Shown here in pieces: positions 21,430 to 31,774 of a stretch of 51,858 bases of DNA. The DNA is taken from the NCBI GenBank assembly GCA_003427395.1, contig BFEA01000572.1:131096-182953 (forward strand), read 5' to 3'. Numbering within the stretch: the first letter of the stretch is position 1; the number at the start of each line of letters is the position of its first letter. The position numbers and the translations under genes are program-made. This DNA comes from Chara braunii. Lineage: Eukaryota > Streptophyta > Charophyceae > Charales > Characeae. The notes beneath the pieces are model-generated. The model saw only the letters and a program-made list of their open reading frames with translations. It was not told the origin of the DNA and made no database searches.

Positions 21430-22140
21430 TATAATATTAGAAGATTTGAAAAATTTCGACAGCATTTCCCATATAGAGGGTCAATTGCTAAAGTTTTTTT
21501 TACAAAATATAACATAATTTTTTGAAGCTTTGAACTTTTTGACAATATTTTCTCTAGAGAATGTGTCTTTTCATAATTTATGATCAGCTGAATATGAAAT
21601 ATGAAAACTTTATTGGACTTTACAGAGTCAAATTTGGTTAAACTTTATGACTTAGCAAAAATTTAGGCAGTATCTCCTTTAAAGAAGTAGACTTCTTAAA
21701 TTTATACTAAGTCAGATATGAGTTCATAGAAAAAAAATAAACTTTGTCAAGATAGAATTTAACAAAATCTTTAGATTTGTGAAAAAAATTATAACATTTC
21801 TCTTATAAAAAATAAGCTTCTCATAATTTGTATAAAGCTAAATACAAAATTTAAAAATAACTACGACTCCACAAAGTCAAATTTTACCGAATTCCCTGAT
21901 GTAGTAAAAATTGGAAAAACACTTCCCCTTTGAAAATATGTTTCTCATATTTTCACTAAGTCATATATGAACCTCATATAAAAAATAAACTTTCTAAATG
22001 AAATATTTAACTATCTCTTTGAATTTGCATAAATTTGGGCAGTACTTTCATGCTGAAATTGTCTTTCTTAAATTTATGCAAAGTCAAACATGATAAATAA
22101 ACTTAACTTTGAAAATACAAAATTTGAACTAACTCTTATA
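21430..22140. repeat. Degenerate tandem array, about 124 bp per unit
   Basis: A motif resembling AAAATTTGGGCAGTATTTCC followed by AAACTT / TTCTCATAATTT / AAGTCAAATATGA recurs at about 21450, 21533, 21658, 21780, 21906 and 22030. Most spacings are 122-126 bp. Strongly diverged, AT-rich and non-coding; an ancient satellite or an LTR-internal repeat. Confidence 0.65.
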
Positions 22141-22346
22141 GCTCTAGCACATGGCGAGCATCTAAAGCAACTACCTATCAGAAGATAACTAAGACTAAAC
22201 TCGAAGTTATACTCATAGTTGGATAAACACAAATAACCAACATAAGTCTCTTACCAAAACTCTAACGTTGTTTTCACATAAAATAATTTATCAATTATCC
22301 AAATGACTAACCCTTTATCCATCTTACATATTGCATGACGCTAGAC

Positions 22347-23117
22347 AGTTTTGCTTAAAAACAATGTTTGGCATGCCTTAGGTTATGCACAATAGTTCTG
22401 CTTAGACAATTTTTACATATTGCACTTAGATTAACCCCTTACCCTTCCTCGGGCATATGATAACATAATTCTGCTTAGAAACAATGTTTAGTTGCCCTGA
22501 ACTGTTTAAATATCATAAGTTTAATCATTTCTTTAACTTGTATTATGATATGGGAAGGACTTTCAACCATTATGCTTATAAACAATGCTTAGTTTGTCCA
22601 ATTTACTTTCAATTATACTCTTAACTTTGTTTTTTATTTTTTTACTGGTATGATTTAAGCTGAACCATTTTGTCGAGAAACAATGTCCAATTGGTCGTTC
22701 ACATGCAAATATAGATAAATATTTTCAATGTATATTCGTTTGTACTTTTATTGTCCGTGGCTTTAAATGAAATCATTCTGCTTAGAAACAATATTTAGTT
22801 TTTTACAAAAAATCCTCCCTCTAAACAAAACAAGAGGCTGAAGTATTCTGCTTAAAACAATGTTCACGCTATCTCAAAGTCACATAAAAGCATAAAGTCG
22901 GACCATTTTGTCAAACTTCAGTAAAAAACCTAAAAAATAAATAGATAGACCAAACTATTATGCTTAAAAACAATGTTCGGCCTCAAAAGTCAGACAAACA
23001 AACCCTAATAAATAAACACAGCAAACTATACCTTCTGCTTAAAAGCAATATTTGGTCCTTCAGAAACAAGCAAGAGACATAACACTGAGTCATTCTGCTT
23101 ATAAACAATGTTCAGTC
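22347..23117. repeat. Iterated motif CTGCTTAGAAACAATGTT, about eleven copies
   Basis: Copies or close variants start near 22347, 22394, 22467, 22567, 22665, 22773, 22844, 22903 (partial), 22954, 23031 and 23090. They usually begin ATTCTGCTTA and end TTTAGT or TTCAGTC. The intervening sequences are unrelated by eye, so only the roughly 25-bp box is conserved. Confidence 0.8.
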
Positions 23118-25735
23118 TTTGATCGACCTAGTCCGACGTATGCAATACCACTTTCCTCTCACCTTCCCTCATTTTATCCCCTAGTATGATTTCAGTCAGA
23201 ACAAAATGAAACTGAGATTCACGCATGCAGTCCTTTCAGTCCTCTCACACAAACTAGAGAGATGTAATGGTAGGGGCATAGTGGGCTCACAAATAAGGCA
23301 AATGAGGTATATCTGACAGTTCTGTCTCGAGAGCCTCGCATAGGCTCTAACACAACTTCCGCAATCGGTGGGGCGAACCTCCCACAGAGGCCTTGGCGCA
23401 GATTACAAATTTTCAATCCCGCCCGCCGTCTTCCTCTCATAACCAAACAGACTAAGACTAAGAGTGAGAAGGAGAGAAGAAAAATCATGAAGTCACTCCG
23501 ATACAAGGAGGGTGCATTCAGACTCGCGAGAGAGGGTCTTGATTCCTTTATTTGTCTTAGGGTCTCACAATGGCGGCCAAGTACGCGATAAATTGGCCAA
23601 ACCATGACTAAGTGTAGAACAAACGGTACCATGATGAACCTCCAAGTCGCAATGATAGCCTCCTTTGCAGCCTAACCACTTCCCCAAGTCACAATGTCAT
23701 TGCCTCTAATCAAATTGCCGCTACACAGCCTAGAAAATTGACAGTCAAATAGAGCACCCCCTGTGTTCTTCTCAAATGTGTGTTGCGTCCAGCCTCGGCA
23801 ACACCCCGGAAGATGTAGCAATAAGCCACGAGGCCTGAATAACCTCTACCAATCAGTTTAAACTTAACGGCAACACTTGAATACGTGGAAACACCGGTAG
23901 CAGGAGCGGCAATAAAGGAAAGACGACAAAGGTTTATGTATCAACGATCAATAACGAGACGTGCGGCAAAACCGAACCCTGTCGAGCAAGAGGACAACAA
24001 TAGCAAAAGCATCGCGCAACCACAAGCTCATGTAGCAGTAACACACTTGTCATCGGCATCAACAGTGATAGTCCTAAATACACGAACAGTGACCTAACCT
24101 CGGCATGTTTGAATTGGAGAAGGCAACAACGGGATTTACCGAAAAATCAACCGCATTGACAGTTGTGGACACTGCAACCATTCGGGTATGGAGTCACAAC
24201 AATGCAATGAAATATACAGTAGGAGCCACGAAAGCATGGTCGCAACTGCGATGTTGGCAGCAATTGAAAGCCTAAAAACATCAGTACTTATATCTCGTTT
24301 GACTAATTGGTAGCTGCTTCCATCGGGCTTTGCTGCCGACAATCGTTAGCTACTGTCTAGTTTCAACATACATACTCTCACTTAAACATTTTTCACACAC
24401 TGTGTTAAAAAAAAAACGATACTTTTAAAATGTCAGTTGCAGCAATAGTATTGACAAAAGTTTTGCTGACCAACGATAACATGCACAATTGTCGACCTTG
24501 TCCCAACTTTTAGTAGACGGATAAACTTCACATGTATCTTTCGTTAAAACATGGAAAGATATGGACGGAAAGTGATTGTCAACTACAGTGCAGCCATAAG
24601 GGTGAAAGTCACCCCGCGGACGATAAGTAGGATCCAAAATCGAGAAGTCAATCGTGATCATAAACACTGATATCGAGTAACAGGATCTCAATGGCAACCA
24701 CGAACGTGACTATAAGCAGAATCTGAATAACAGCTCGATCATACTAACGAGAACGAGCATTATGAAGAAGCACATTGGGATCAGGATGGCGGATTCAATG
24801 ACGAACGGAGATGTGCGGCGACGGATCCCGTTCTACTGCTCACTAACGGTGCGAAATAAGAATGAACCTTATACTGGAACATTGGAAGATACACTGCTGC
24901 CAATAACTAGCAACCCCCTCTTTCTTCACTTTGCTCCCAAATAATTCACTATCTTTCGAGTACCAATAGACATGCTCACTCTCAAACCCTTCACAACAAC
25001 TCGTCTTCGGCAGGCGGTGCGCATAACTCATAATATCCTCTCTCTCGATAATACCCCCAACATATGAACGCACTTGGCTGTTTGTATAGCTAGGTTCAGC
25101 TGAGATAAAAAATGAGATACCAAGTTGCGGTAGAAAACTAGAGACATAACAACGAGCAACAAGTAAGAGGGAGATCGTTGTCACCCTCAGGAACTCAAGG
25201 AGCACCGTTGGCGCCAGTACAAGCACGACCGCGAAGACGAATGAAAGGGGCATAGGGAACTCGAACGACTGCAAGGGAGGTGACCATAGCCAAACTTGCG
25301 ACAGTTACAATGTCGATTACCAAAAACACTAATTATAACAACGAGCATCAATGAGAATGATCATGGAGGCGGACATGATGAGCATCTTCCATGTAGGCAC
25401 TCCAATCCCCATTTTCGTTCTTCCCTCCTACTGCCTCTTTCTTGTTTCTTCCTTCTCCCCACATATTCGTTCAGCCTCGAACACCTATATTGACTAGACC
25501 ACCAACCTATAGTTAAGACTAACAACATCATTGCACTCACGATGGTAAAAAACCCCAACTTATCTCTTTAGATCGCTCAGTTCTGCCAAAAAAATAGGCA
25601 AGAACGACATTGTTGAATCTCGTTCCTCCCTTCTTCTCTTTCGTTTTCAGCAGTCCCGATATGGCTTCAACTCGCTCTACGAGCGTCACGCTGTCTGACA
25701 AATCTTGAGGGCAAAAACAAGGAAAAACTTCAGTC
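23118..25735. other. Intergenic, no gene recognised
   Basis: Two minus-strand open frames (137 codons at 23219-23632; 143 codons at 24843-25274) have no domain, repeats or convincing start context. I do not call them genes. Confidence 0.5.
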
Positions 25736-25830
25736 GTCAGACCCTCTCTCGATTTATGTATATTATCCTTGCGCAAAAGTCACGCTAATCTTCTCTCTCT
25801 CGTTCCAATGTTTTTTTTACGGATGTCTAG
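25736..25830 (-). pseudogene. U6 snRNA pseudogene, diverged
   Basis: On the minus strand the order is ACATCCGTAAAA, ATTGGAACGA, GAGAAGATTAGC, TTTTGCGCAAGGAT and ATAAATCGAGA, which is U6 snRNA from about position 13 to 93. The intermolecular-helix and central-domain blocks are recognisable, but the AGCATGGCCCC region and ACACGCATAAA are altered. The U6 5' end is missing and no upstream TATA/USE pair is seen. Confidence 0.85.
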
Positions 25831-25914
25831 ACGGACAATGTCGGGGTCATGACCCAAATATATCATCCTTGAAGCTGGTCGACCCCATGTAATTCATAAT
25901 CATTTTATTATGTT

Positions 25915-25995
25915 TGTCTGAAGATATCCGAATCCGAGCTCAAATATGTATTCCAACAATTCAGGGGTGTATCAACTGAGCTAGGTAATTTGGTA
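25915..25995 (-). pseudogene. tRNA-like sequence (SINE head or decayed tRNA)
   Basis: Minus strand: an A-box-like TACCTAGCTCAGTTGATAC and, about 45 nt later, a B-box-like GGATTCGGATATC. The anticodon arm is unclear. It lies about 85 bp upstream, on the same strand, of the U6-like sequence. Confidence 0.4.
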
Positions 25996-25999
25996 CCAG

Positions 26000-26740
26000 G
26001 ATCGTTTTCGGTATCGGCACTAAAACCGATCCCAAAACACAGAATAAAGTAGAGACAAAAATAAAAATAAGAGGGGGCGAGATTTTGAGAGATAGAGGAC
26101 CGTCGACTCTTCCTCGATCTCACCAATCAGAGCTGCTGCCGTGATCGGTAGAAAAACCGAGGGGGATAGTCCACCGAACCCTCAACCCTTCAGTTTTCTT
26201 TTATATGTCATGTCGATGGTAGTTGGCCTTGATCCTTGAATCTCCAAGATGAAAGTCCAATACCGTAATTAATAATATTAGGCCTAAGGTTGAAATTAGG
26301 GGCCGCGCAAATCGATATAAGTGGGTGTTCTGCGGCACTCGGCCCTACCGACATACACCAAGTTCACACCTTGGCCTCCCAACTAAAACCATGGTTGCCG
26401 AACTCCAACATCTACCACACGGAGAACGGATCGGTGTTCTTATCCCACCGCTCTCTCCTTTCAACACACAAGCCGCACCGCCGCCGAGCCTAACCTCGCA
26501 TGAGCGAACACACATCACGGTAAAACGTACCAACCAAGGAAAAAAACACTTAGTTCTAACGTAATCAAACATAAAAAGACTAACCGACAAGTCTGTCGGC
26601 TCGCGATATCAATAAAAAAATTATGCGCGTCTCAACGTTGCGTGCCCAAGATTCTCTATTCTTCCTATGCACAAGTGGTTAACGACCTCCTGAAATTTCA
26701 GAATGAAAGATCCCGAAGTCTGTTAGGAGAGGTATGAAAT
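26000..26740. other. Intergenic, no gene recognised
   Basis: Short open frames only. Nothing with a family signature. Confidence 0.5.
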
Positions 26741-26749
26741 CATTGGAAT

Positions 26750-27530
26750 CACCTGAAGACACTTCATGCCATTTCAAGAGTTACAGATGGTTTGAGGGTC
26801 ATATTTTATATATTTTTTCTTTATTTTTTTTGCCTGTTTTTATTTTGATTCAACGTTGTTTTGGGCCACTTCAAGTCATTTCATGAGTTTCAGGTGGGGA
26901 GGCCTGAAACGTCAGAAAATGTTTGAAGTGGCTGAAGCTTCTGAAAGCGGTTTCAGGTCCCCCCATCCAAATGGTAGGATTGATGCATCTCAAACCGCTT
27001 TCAAATTTTCAGCAACTTCATATTATTTCAAAAGTTTCAGATAGGGAGACCTGAAACCTCTGACATGATATGAAGTGGTTGAAGCTTCTGAAAGTGGTTT
27101 CAGGTCCCCCTATCCAAATAGTTGGATGGGGGAATCTGAAACCACTTTCAGATTTTCATCCACTTCATATTATTTCAGGAGTTTCAGTTGGAGAAACCTG
27201 AAACCTCTGAAATGATATGAAGTGGCTAAAACTTCTGAAAGAGGTTTTAGGTCCTCCCATCCACTTCGGATCATTTCAGGAGTTTCAAGTGGGGAGACCT
27301 GAAACCTCTGAAATGATATGAAGTGGCTGAAGCTTATGAAAGCGGTTTCAGGTTTCCCCATCCAAATGCTTGGATGAGGGAACTTGAAACCGTTTTCAAA
27401 AGTTTCAGCCACTTCAAGTCATTACAAGAGTTGCAGTTGGGAATCTGAAACCTCTGCAATGACCTGAAGTGGCTGAAGCTTCTAAAAGTAGTTTCAAGTT
27501 TTCCCATCCAAGTACCTCACACCCGTCTGA
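26750..27530. repeat. Satellite of alternating hairpins
   Basis: Two self-complementary modules alternate. One is CACTTCATATTATTTCAGGAG ... CTCTGAAATGATATGAAGTG-like around GAGACCTGAAACC (its loop). The other is GCTTCTGAAAGCGGTTTCAGG ... CCATCCAAATG ... TTGGATGGGG ... CCTGAAACC(G/A)CTTTCAG. Three to four rounds are seen. Almost the whole 780 bp can fold. Confidence 0.8.
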
Positions 27531-28689
27531 AACAGATGAAAATATTCTGAAAATAGAGACATCTGTTAATCTTCTCTCTTCCTATGAACACACAGTTTAT
27601 TTAAAAAAAAAAGTGGTCTCGTCTCTCGTGGTGCACTAAATTTTTAGATTAAACCTTGTTTCCTGACACTTACAAAAAAAATGGCAGATACCCTTATAAG
27701 CGTATTCGCACCGACAATGGTCTATGTCCCGACCAAACCCCCCACCACGCTTGACGAAACCCCTGTGAAAGCATTGCTCCGTGCTGCCCCAGACAAACCC
27801 GTCCATAATTCTGCGCTCTCATGCCCGGGATCTCGGCCCACATATGGTCATGTGGAGTAGGTGTGGCCCACGAGCGATCCCGATGAATCGCACATAGGCA
27901 CGGTATCTGACGGTTTAAGGTCTCTCACGTCTTTTTGTGACGGTTATGACAGCCTGACAAGTTTGCTATTGGTTCCCACGACCACAACCTAGGGGGGGAA
28001 CATAGTGGGTCATGTAGAAAACGACAGACTCATCTCATTGGTAGTTTTTTACACGGCCTCCTCCTCAGCGGTTTATGAAACAGAGCGAAATGACGCAATG
28101 ACCTTGCCTTTTTGGCGCTGACAAAGGGAGACCGGTTTGTCAGTAAAGCATTAAACCACCACTACCCCTGATCCCGATTTTCACTGTGCACCGAGTTTTG
28201 TCAAGCTGGGGCAGTTTTGTCCAAGAAGGAACAAAAAAGAAGAAGAAAAAAAAAACCTTCCCCAATGCCACAATAACCACCAGATATATTCTATGAGACA
28301 CTTGTGTAACTGTGGCCTTAGTTAGGGCGTGTTGCAAACAAACAACGGAAAAAAAAGAACTCCCTTATGCTGTGATTGATGGCAGTTACATGCTACAACA
28401 TTATGACAGTTACGTGTCACCCGTCAAATACGCCTTGCCTGGCCGGAAGGGCACTGCAATGAAATGAAACCAAAACAAACAAAAACTACAACCCCACATA
28501 GTGGCCAAATATATTTCTAAAGCACTTTTCTTATGTGATCCCCTAGTGAGGCCTTCCTTAACGGATTTTTTTTTTTTTTTTTTCATTTTTATCTCGTCGG
28601 CCTCCAACCCTGCCCTGAGCCCCGTGTTTCCAGGAGTAGGCTACTGGATGAACTTTGCGTTTGCCTATGAAAGGTAGTGATAGTTTAAT
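27531..28689. other. Intergenic, no gene recognised
   Basis: Mixed composition with a T-run at 28564-28583. GGTAGTTTTTTACACGGCC at 28039 recurs inverted and slightly altered near 30035-30055. Confidence 0.45.
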
Positions 28690-28699
28690 TCCCTTATAT

Positions 28700-28862
28700 T
28701 CACATAAGGCAAAGATCATAACGTTGTATCTTTCTGTGTTTTAGGTTAACATTCAGGACCTCGCTCCACGACTCTTGAAATGTGCAAAATGAGAGTGAAT
28801 CTTCTGCTAGAACATGGAAACATACACTGCCATGATTTTTGTTTTTTGTTTGTGTAGAGATT
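28700..28862. mobile_element. Foldback element, family F, copy 1 (diverged)
   Basis: Left arm around CACATAAGGCAAAGATCAT, right arm around CATGATTTTTGTTTTTTGTTTGTG, with TGTATCTTTC and GAAACATACA forming the next paired block. The sequence GTGAATCTTCTGCTA(A/G)AACATGGAAA is shared with 29650-29820. Confidence 0.6.
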
Positions 28863-28916
28863 AGTGGAGTTTGGGCAAACAAGATTCACTTATTTTTTTT
28901 CCACACAATGTAGTAT

Positions 28917-28998
28917 TCTACAACTACACTAGTGCATGTGGGCCGAGACCCCCGCTGCCGACAGGGGTCTCCGCCCACATGCGTCTGTGTAGTTGTAA
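28917..28998. mobile_element. 82-bp hairpin element with TACAACTACAC ends
   Basis: The arms TACAACTACAC ... GCATGTGGGC.GAGACCCC and GGGGTCTC.GCCCACATGC ... GTGTAGTTGTA are nearly perfect complements around a short loop (CGCTGCCGACA). The inner block TGCATGTGGGCCGAGACCC occurs again at 42390, beside ACTCTACACGAC. Confidence 0.8.
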
Positions 28999-29217
28999 AA
29001 ATCCTATTCCTTAAGCGACATTGGCTAGGGGGGGGGGGAAGGTCGATGACGCGCTGCACGCCAGATTGATGTCGAAGTTTTGGTGAAGGGCGGCGGATGA
29101 AGGCGATCAAGGGCGTGGGAGTGTGCAGAGGGGTGTGCGTACCAAAATGTTCACAGCGCGCCATTAAACGCTAGCACGGGCCTCGGGGGCGAGGCACACG
29201 ACTGACATTAATGCAGA

Positions 29218-29455
29218 CAAACATCTTGGAGGAGAGCCATCCGATATGTTGGCAACTTTTTTTTTTTTTTTTTCCCAATCGGGCGTCGTTTTGTGTCCCC
29301 TTTTTTTTTTTTTTTTCATTTCTCGCGCTTGTCGTTTTTTTTTTTTTTTTTCTCCTTCTTTTTTTTTCCATTTCCCTCGCAACTGTCATTTTGTGCCCCC
29401 TGGTAGGCCGTCGTTGTTTCTGCGGACGAACACCTTGGAGGCGAGCCATTTGAAC
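29218..29455. repeat. T-run cluster with repeated flanks
   Basis: Three long T-runs separated by CATTTCTCGCGC- and TTTTGTG(T/C)CCCC-type linkers. AACA(T/C)CTTGGAGG(A/C)GAGCCAT flanks the cluster on both sides (29219 and 29427). Long Phe- or Lys-rich open frames here are artefacts of the runs. Confidence 0.6.
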
Positions 29456-29649
29456 TGAGTTTGAGGTCACCCACTGCATTTATTGTTTTTACTGGCGTAG
29501 CCTGCACCGAAGACACTTAGCTAGTCTATACTATGTGATGCGCGAAGGAAGGAAGAGAAATACCGAATCGTGTGTGCCCAAAGTAAAAATTCAAAGAAAA
29601 CATTAAAAAAATCATGATATGGTGTCTGCCTTAACTACTCTCATGTACA

Positions 29650-29820
29650 AAACGAGAATGAATCTTATGCTAAAACATCGAAAAGTACACCACCATGACT
29701 TTTGTCTTTTGTGCATGTCGAGAGTGAAGGCCTCACTCCACTATTCCACATTCACAAAAGATAAAAATCATGGCGGTGTATCTTTCCATCTTCAAGCAGA
29801 AGATTCACTCTCGCTTTGCA
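29650..29820. mobile_element. Foldback element, family F, copy 2
   Basis: The arms 29654-29716 and 29752-29816 are complementary (GAATGAATCTTATGCTAAAA versus the reverse of CAAGCAGAAGATTCACTCTC, and ACACCACCATGAC versus ATCATGGCGGTGT). A partial third copy follows at 29862-29915. Confidence 0.7.
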
Positions 29821-30063
29821 TATTTTGAGAGTAGTGGAGCTAGGCCTTGGATCTTATTCCCCTAGAACATTAAAAGATACACGATCATGATTTTTGCCTT
29901 TTGTGAGTCTCGGGGAAATGTTTACTGCATAGCATAGTTGATAGATCGTTTGGCAATGTGTGTGAGAAACATGCGGCCCCAGGACGACCTCATTGCACCC
30001 TTTTAGTGAAATTCCATGAAGCGCAGAGGACCACGCCATGTAAAAAACTACCGAGTCAAAGAG

Positions 30064-30469
30064 CCTCGTTCGACACCACTCGAAAATACTTGAGTTTCAA
30101 GTGCACACTGCATGAGAAATTGTGACTCGATTTATGGTTCCATGCACACTTGAGGAAACCCTTGAACAGGCTGCACTTGAAACCGAACTTCACAGCTCGA
30201 TCAATCCTGGACTAGGATCGCCTCCTTGAAAAAAAGAAAAACAAAAAAAAAGCTCCGCTTGGAGTGCTGGCGGTATCCCCTCGCACTTGAACTCAAGGCT
30301 CCCCAGAGAGGTACCTTGAGTGCAAGTGCGATTTTGCCCTGGCCGCACTTGAGTTTTGAGGGCGGGCAGTTGAGAGCTGGAAAGTAGAAACAACTCCGGG
30401 GCGACGTTAGGGTGGGGTCGAACAAAGAATTTTCCTTGAACCCTTGAGTTCAAGTGGTGTCGAACTAGG
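30064..30469. mobile_element. 406-bp non-autonomous TIR transposon with target duplication
   Basis: Left end CCTCGTTCGACACCACTCGA and right end complement CCTAGTTCGACACCACTTGA form inverted repeats of about 21 bp. CAAAGAG flanks the left end directly (30057-30063) and the right end two bases away (30472-30478), indicating a 7-9-bp target-site duplication (hAT- or Mutator-like length). The interior has no intact gene. Confidence 0.8.
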
Positions 30470-31098
30470 CCCAAAGAGTCCGTAGGTTTCTACACGGCCT
30501 ACTCCGTTTCCCCACTACGCCGTGGTTGCAGAAACCAATGGGAAACAGGTGTGGCTGACTAAGGGTCTGATTCCACCACTACACTACAACCCAGGTAAAG
30601 TGTAGTTTTGAGATCCCACGACTTTTCAACGTTGTTGCCGCCTCCGAAATATTTTGCATGCGTTTCATTTGGGTGTGTCGTGGCATCACGTCCGCGAAGG
30701 GCGGGAACGTAGTTACTACAACTTTTGTGTAGACTGTGAGGGTTTCACGGCCTCGAAAAAGAGGGAGCAATTTTTTTTTTTTTTCCATATTTTTGTGTCT
30801 GTTTGTAGAGGTTGGAATGTCCGAGGTCCGTGAACTGGGGAATTGGGGCAACCCGTGCCACAAAACCGTTCGCCTTGAACTGGCACCCATAAAGAGGGCT
30901 GCGGGTCCACTAAGACCACAAAAGAACTCGGCGCTGTGGGATCCAATTTATCTTTTTCACCCCTGGCCAACGTCGCTGACATCTTCGTAGTACTTTTTTT
31001 TTTTTTTTTTTTTTTTTATTTTAAAAAAAGGATATTTGTGTTTAAAAAATAATAATAAAAAAAATATTTGGGGGTTGATTGATTGATTGATTGGTTGG
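30470..31098. other. Intergenic, no gene recognised
   Basis: T-run at 30995-31017 and a (TTGA)n stretch at 31076-31095 near the U6 copy. Short minus-strand open frames have no domain. Confidence 0.5.
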
Positions 31099-31129
<31 letters not shown>

Positions 31130-31219
31130 CCATTTCTCGATTTATGCGTGTCATCCTTGCGTAGGGGCCAAGCTAATCTTCTATGTATCGTTCCAATTTT
31201 AATGGATGTCCCGAAGGAT
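31099..31219 (-). pseudogene. U6 snRNA retro-pseudogene with poly(A) tail
   Basis: Minus strand 31219-31122 is nearly full-length U6. It starts at TCCTTCGGGACATCC (the U6 5' stem with small losses), then AAAATTGGAACGATACA, AGAAGATTAGC, GGCCCCTACGCAAGGATGAC, ACGCATAAATCGAGAAATGG and TCCAAATT. Instead of a Pol III T-terminator it runs into 23 A residues (T-run 31099-31121). No TATA box or USE lies at the usual distance upstream. The poly(A) tail points to LINE-mediated retroposition. Confidence 0.92.
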
Positions 31220-31774
31220 AGTAGTACTTTTTCACCACTACATTGGCAATGTTGTGGTGGGATCAGACCCTATGGCTTGGACCCCACTGGGCGGCGGCGT
31301 GGAAAAGTTTTGGCCATAAAAAACGGCCGACTGTGTTTGGAAAGAAGTTTCCGCATTTTGTTGGGGCCCCACCGCCGCCCTGACTTTCGGGACTGGAAAC
31401 TCCTTTCCATGCCCGATTAGGAAATCTGCCCAGGGTGTTTCTCGAAAAGGCAAGTAGGGTTGGGGATGTGGTCCAGGCCCTTCTATCGGCATGCACCAGG
31501 ACATGTCCGTGTGTGGCCGTGCGCGACGACGTGTGCCGCACGCCACACAGGTACCGTGCACATCACAACGGCCTCGCATGGTCCGCATGCCGCCGGGGCA
31601 CGACTGTGCACGAAAATGACCGTTGAGAATATCGGCGAGTGTCTCACTCCATCACCCCCCAACTTGAACACTCGCCCGCCCACTCCTGCCGTTGGTACCC
31701 CTGTTCCCCGACACGGTCCTTCCAAAGTGGGAGTGCATGCACGGAGCACTGACGGGAAGCCATAGCCGGCGATT

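Noticed and set aside
22347-23117. CRISPR-like array (repeats with unlike spacers)
   Set aside because: Boxes are degenerate and irregularly spaced, no cas genes occur, and the setting is eukaryotic.
23219-25274. Minus-strand frames of 137 and 143 codons as genes
   Set aside because: No recognisable domain, start context or neighbouring support; lengths are plausible by chance.
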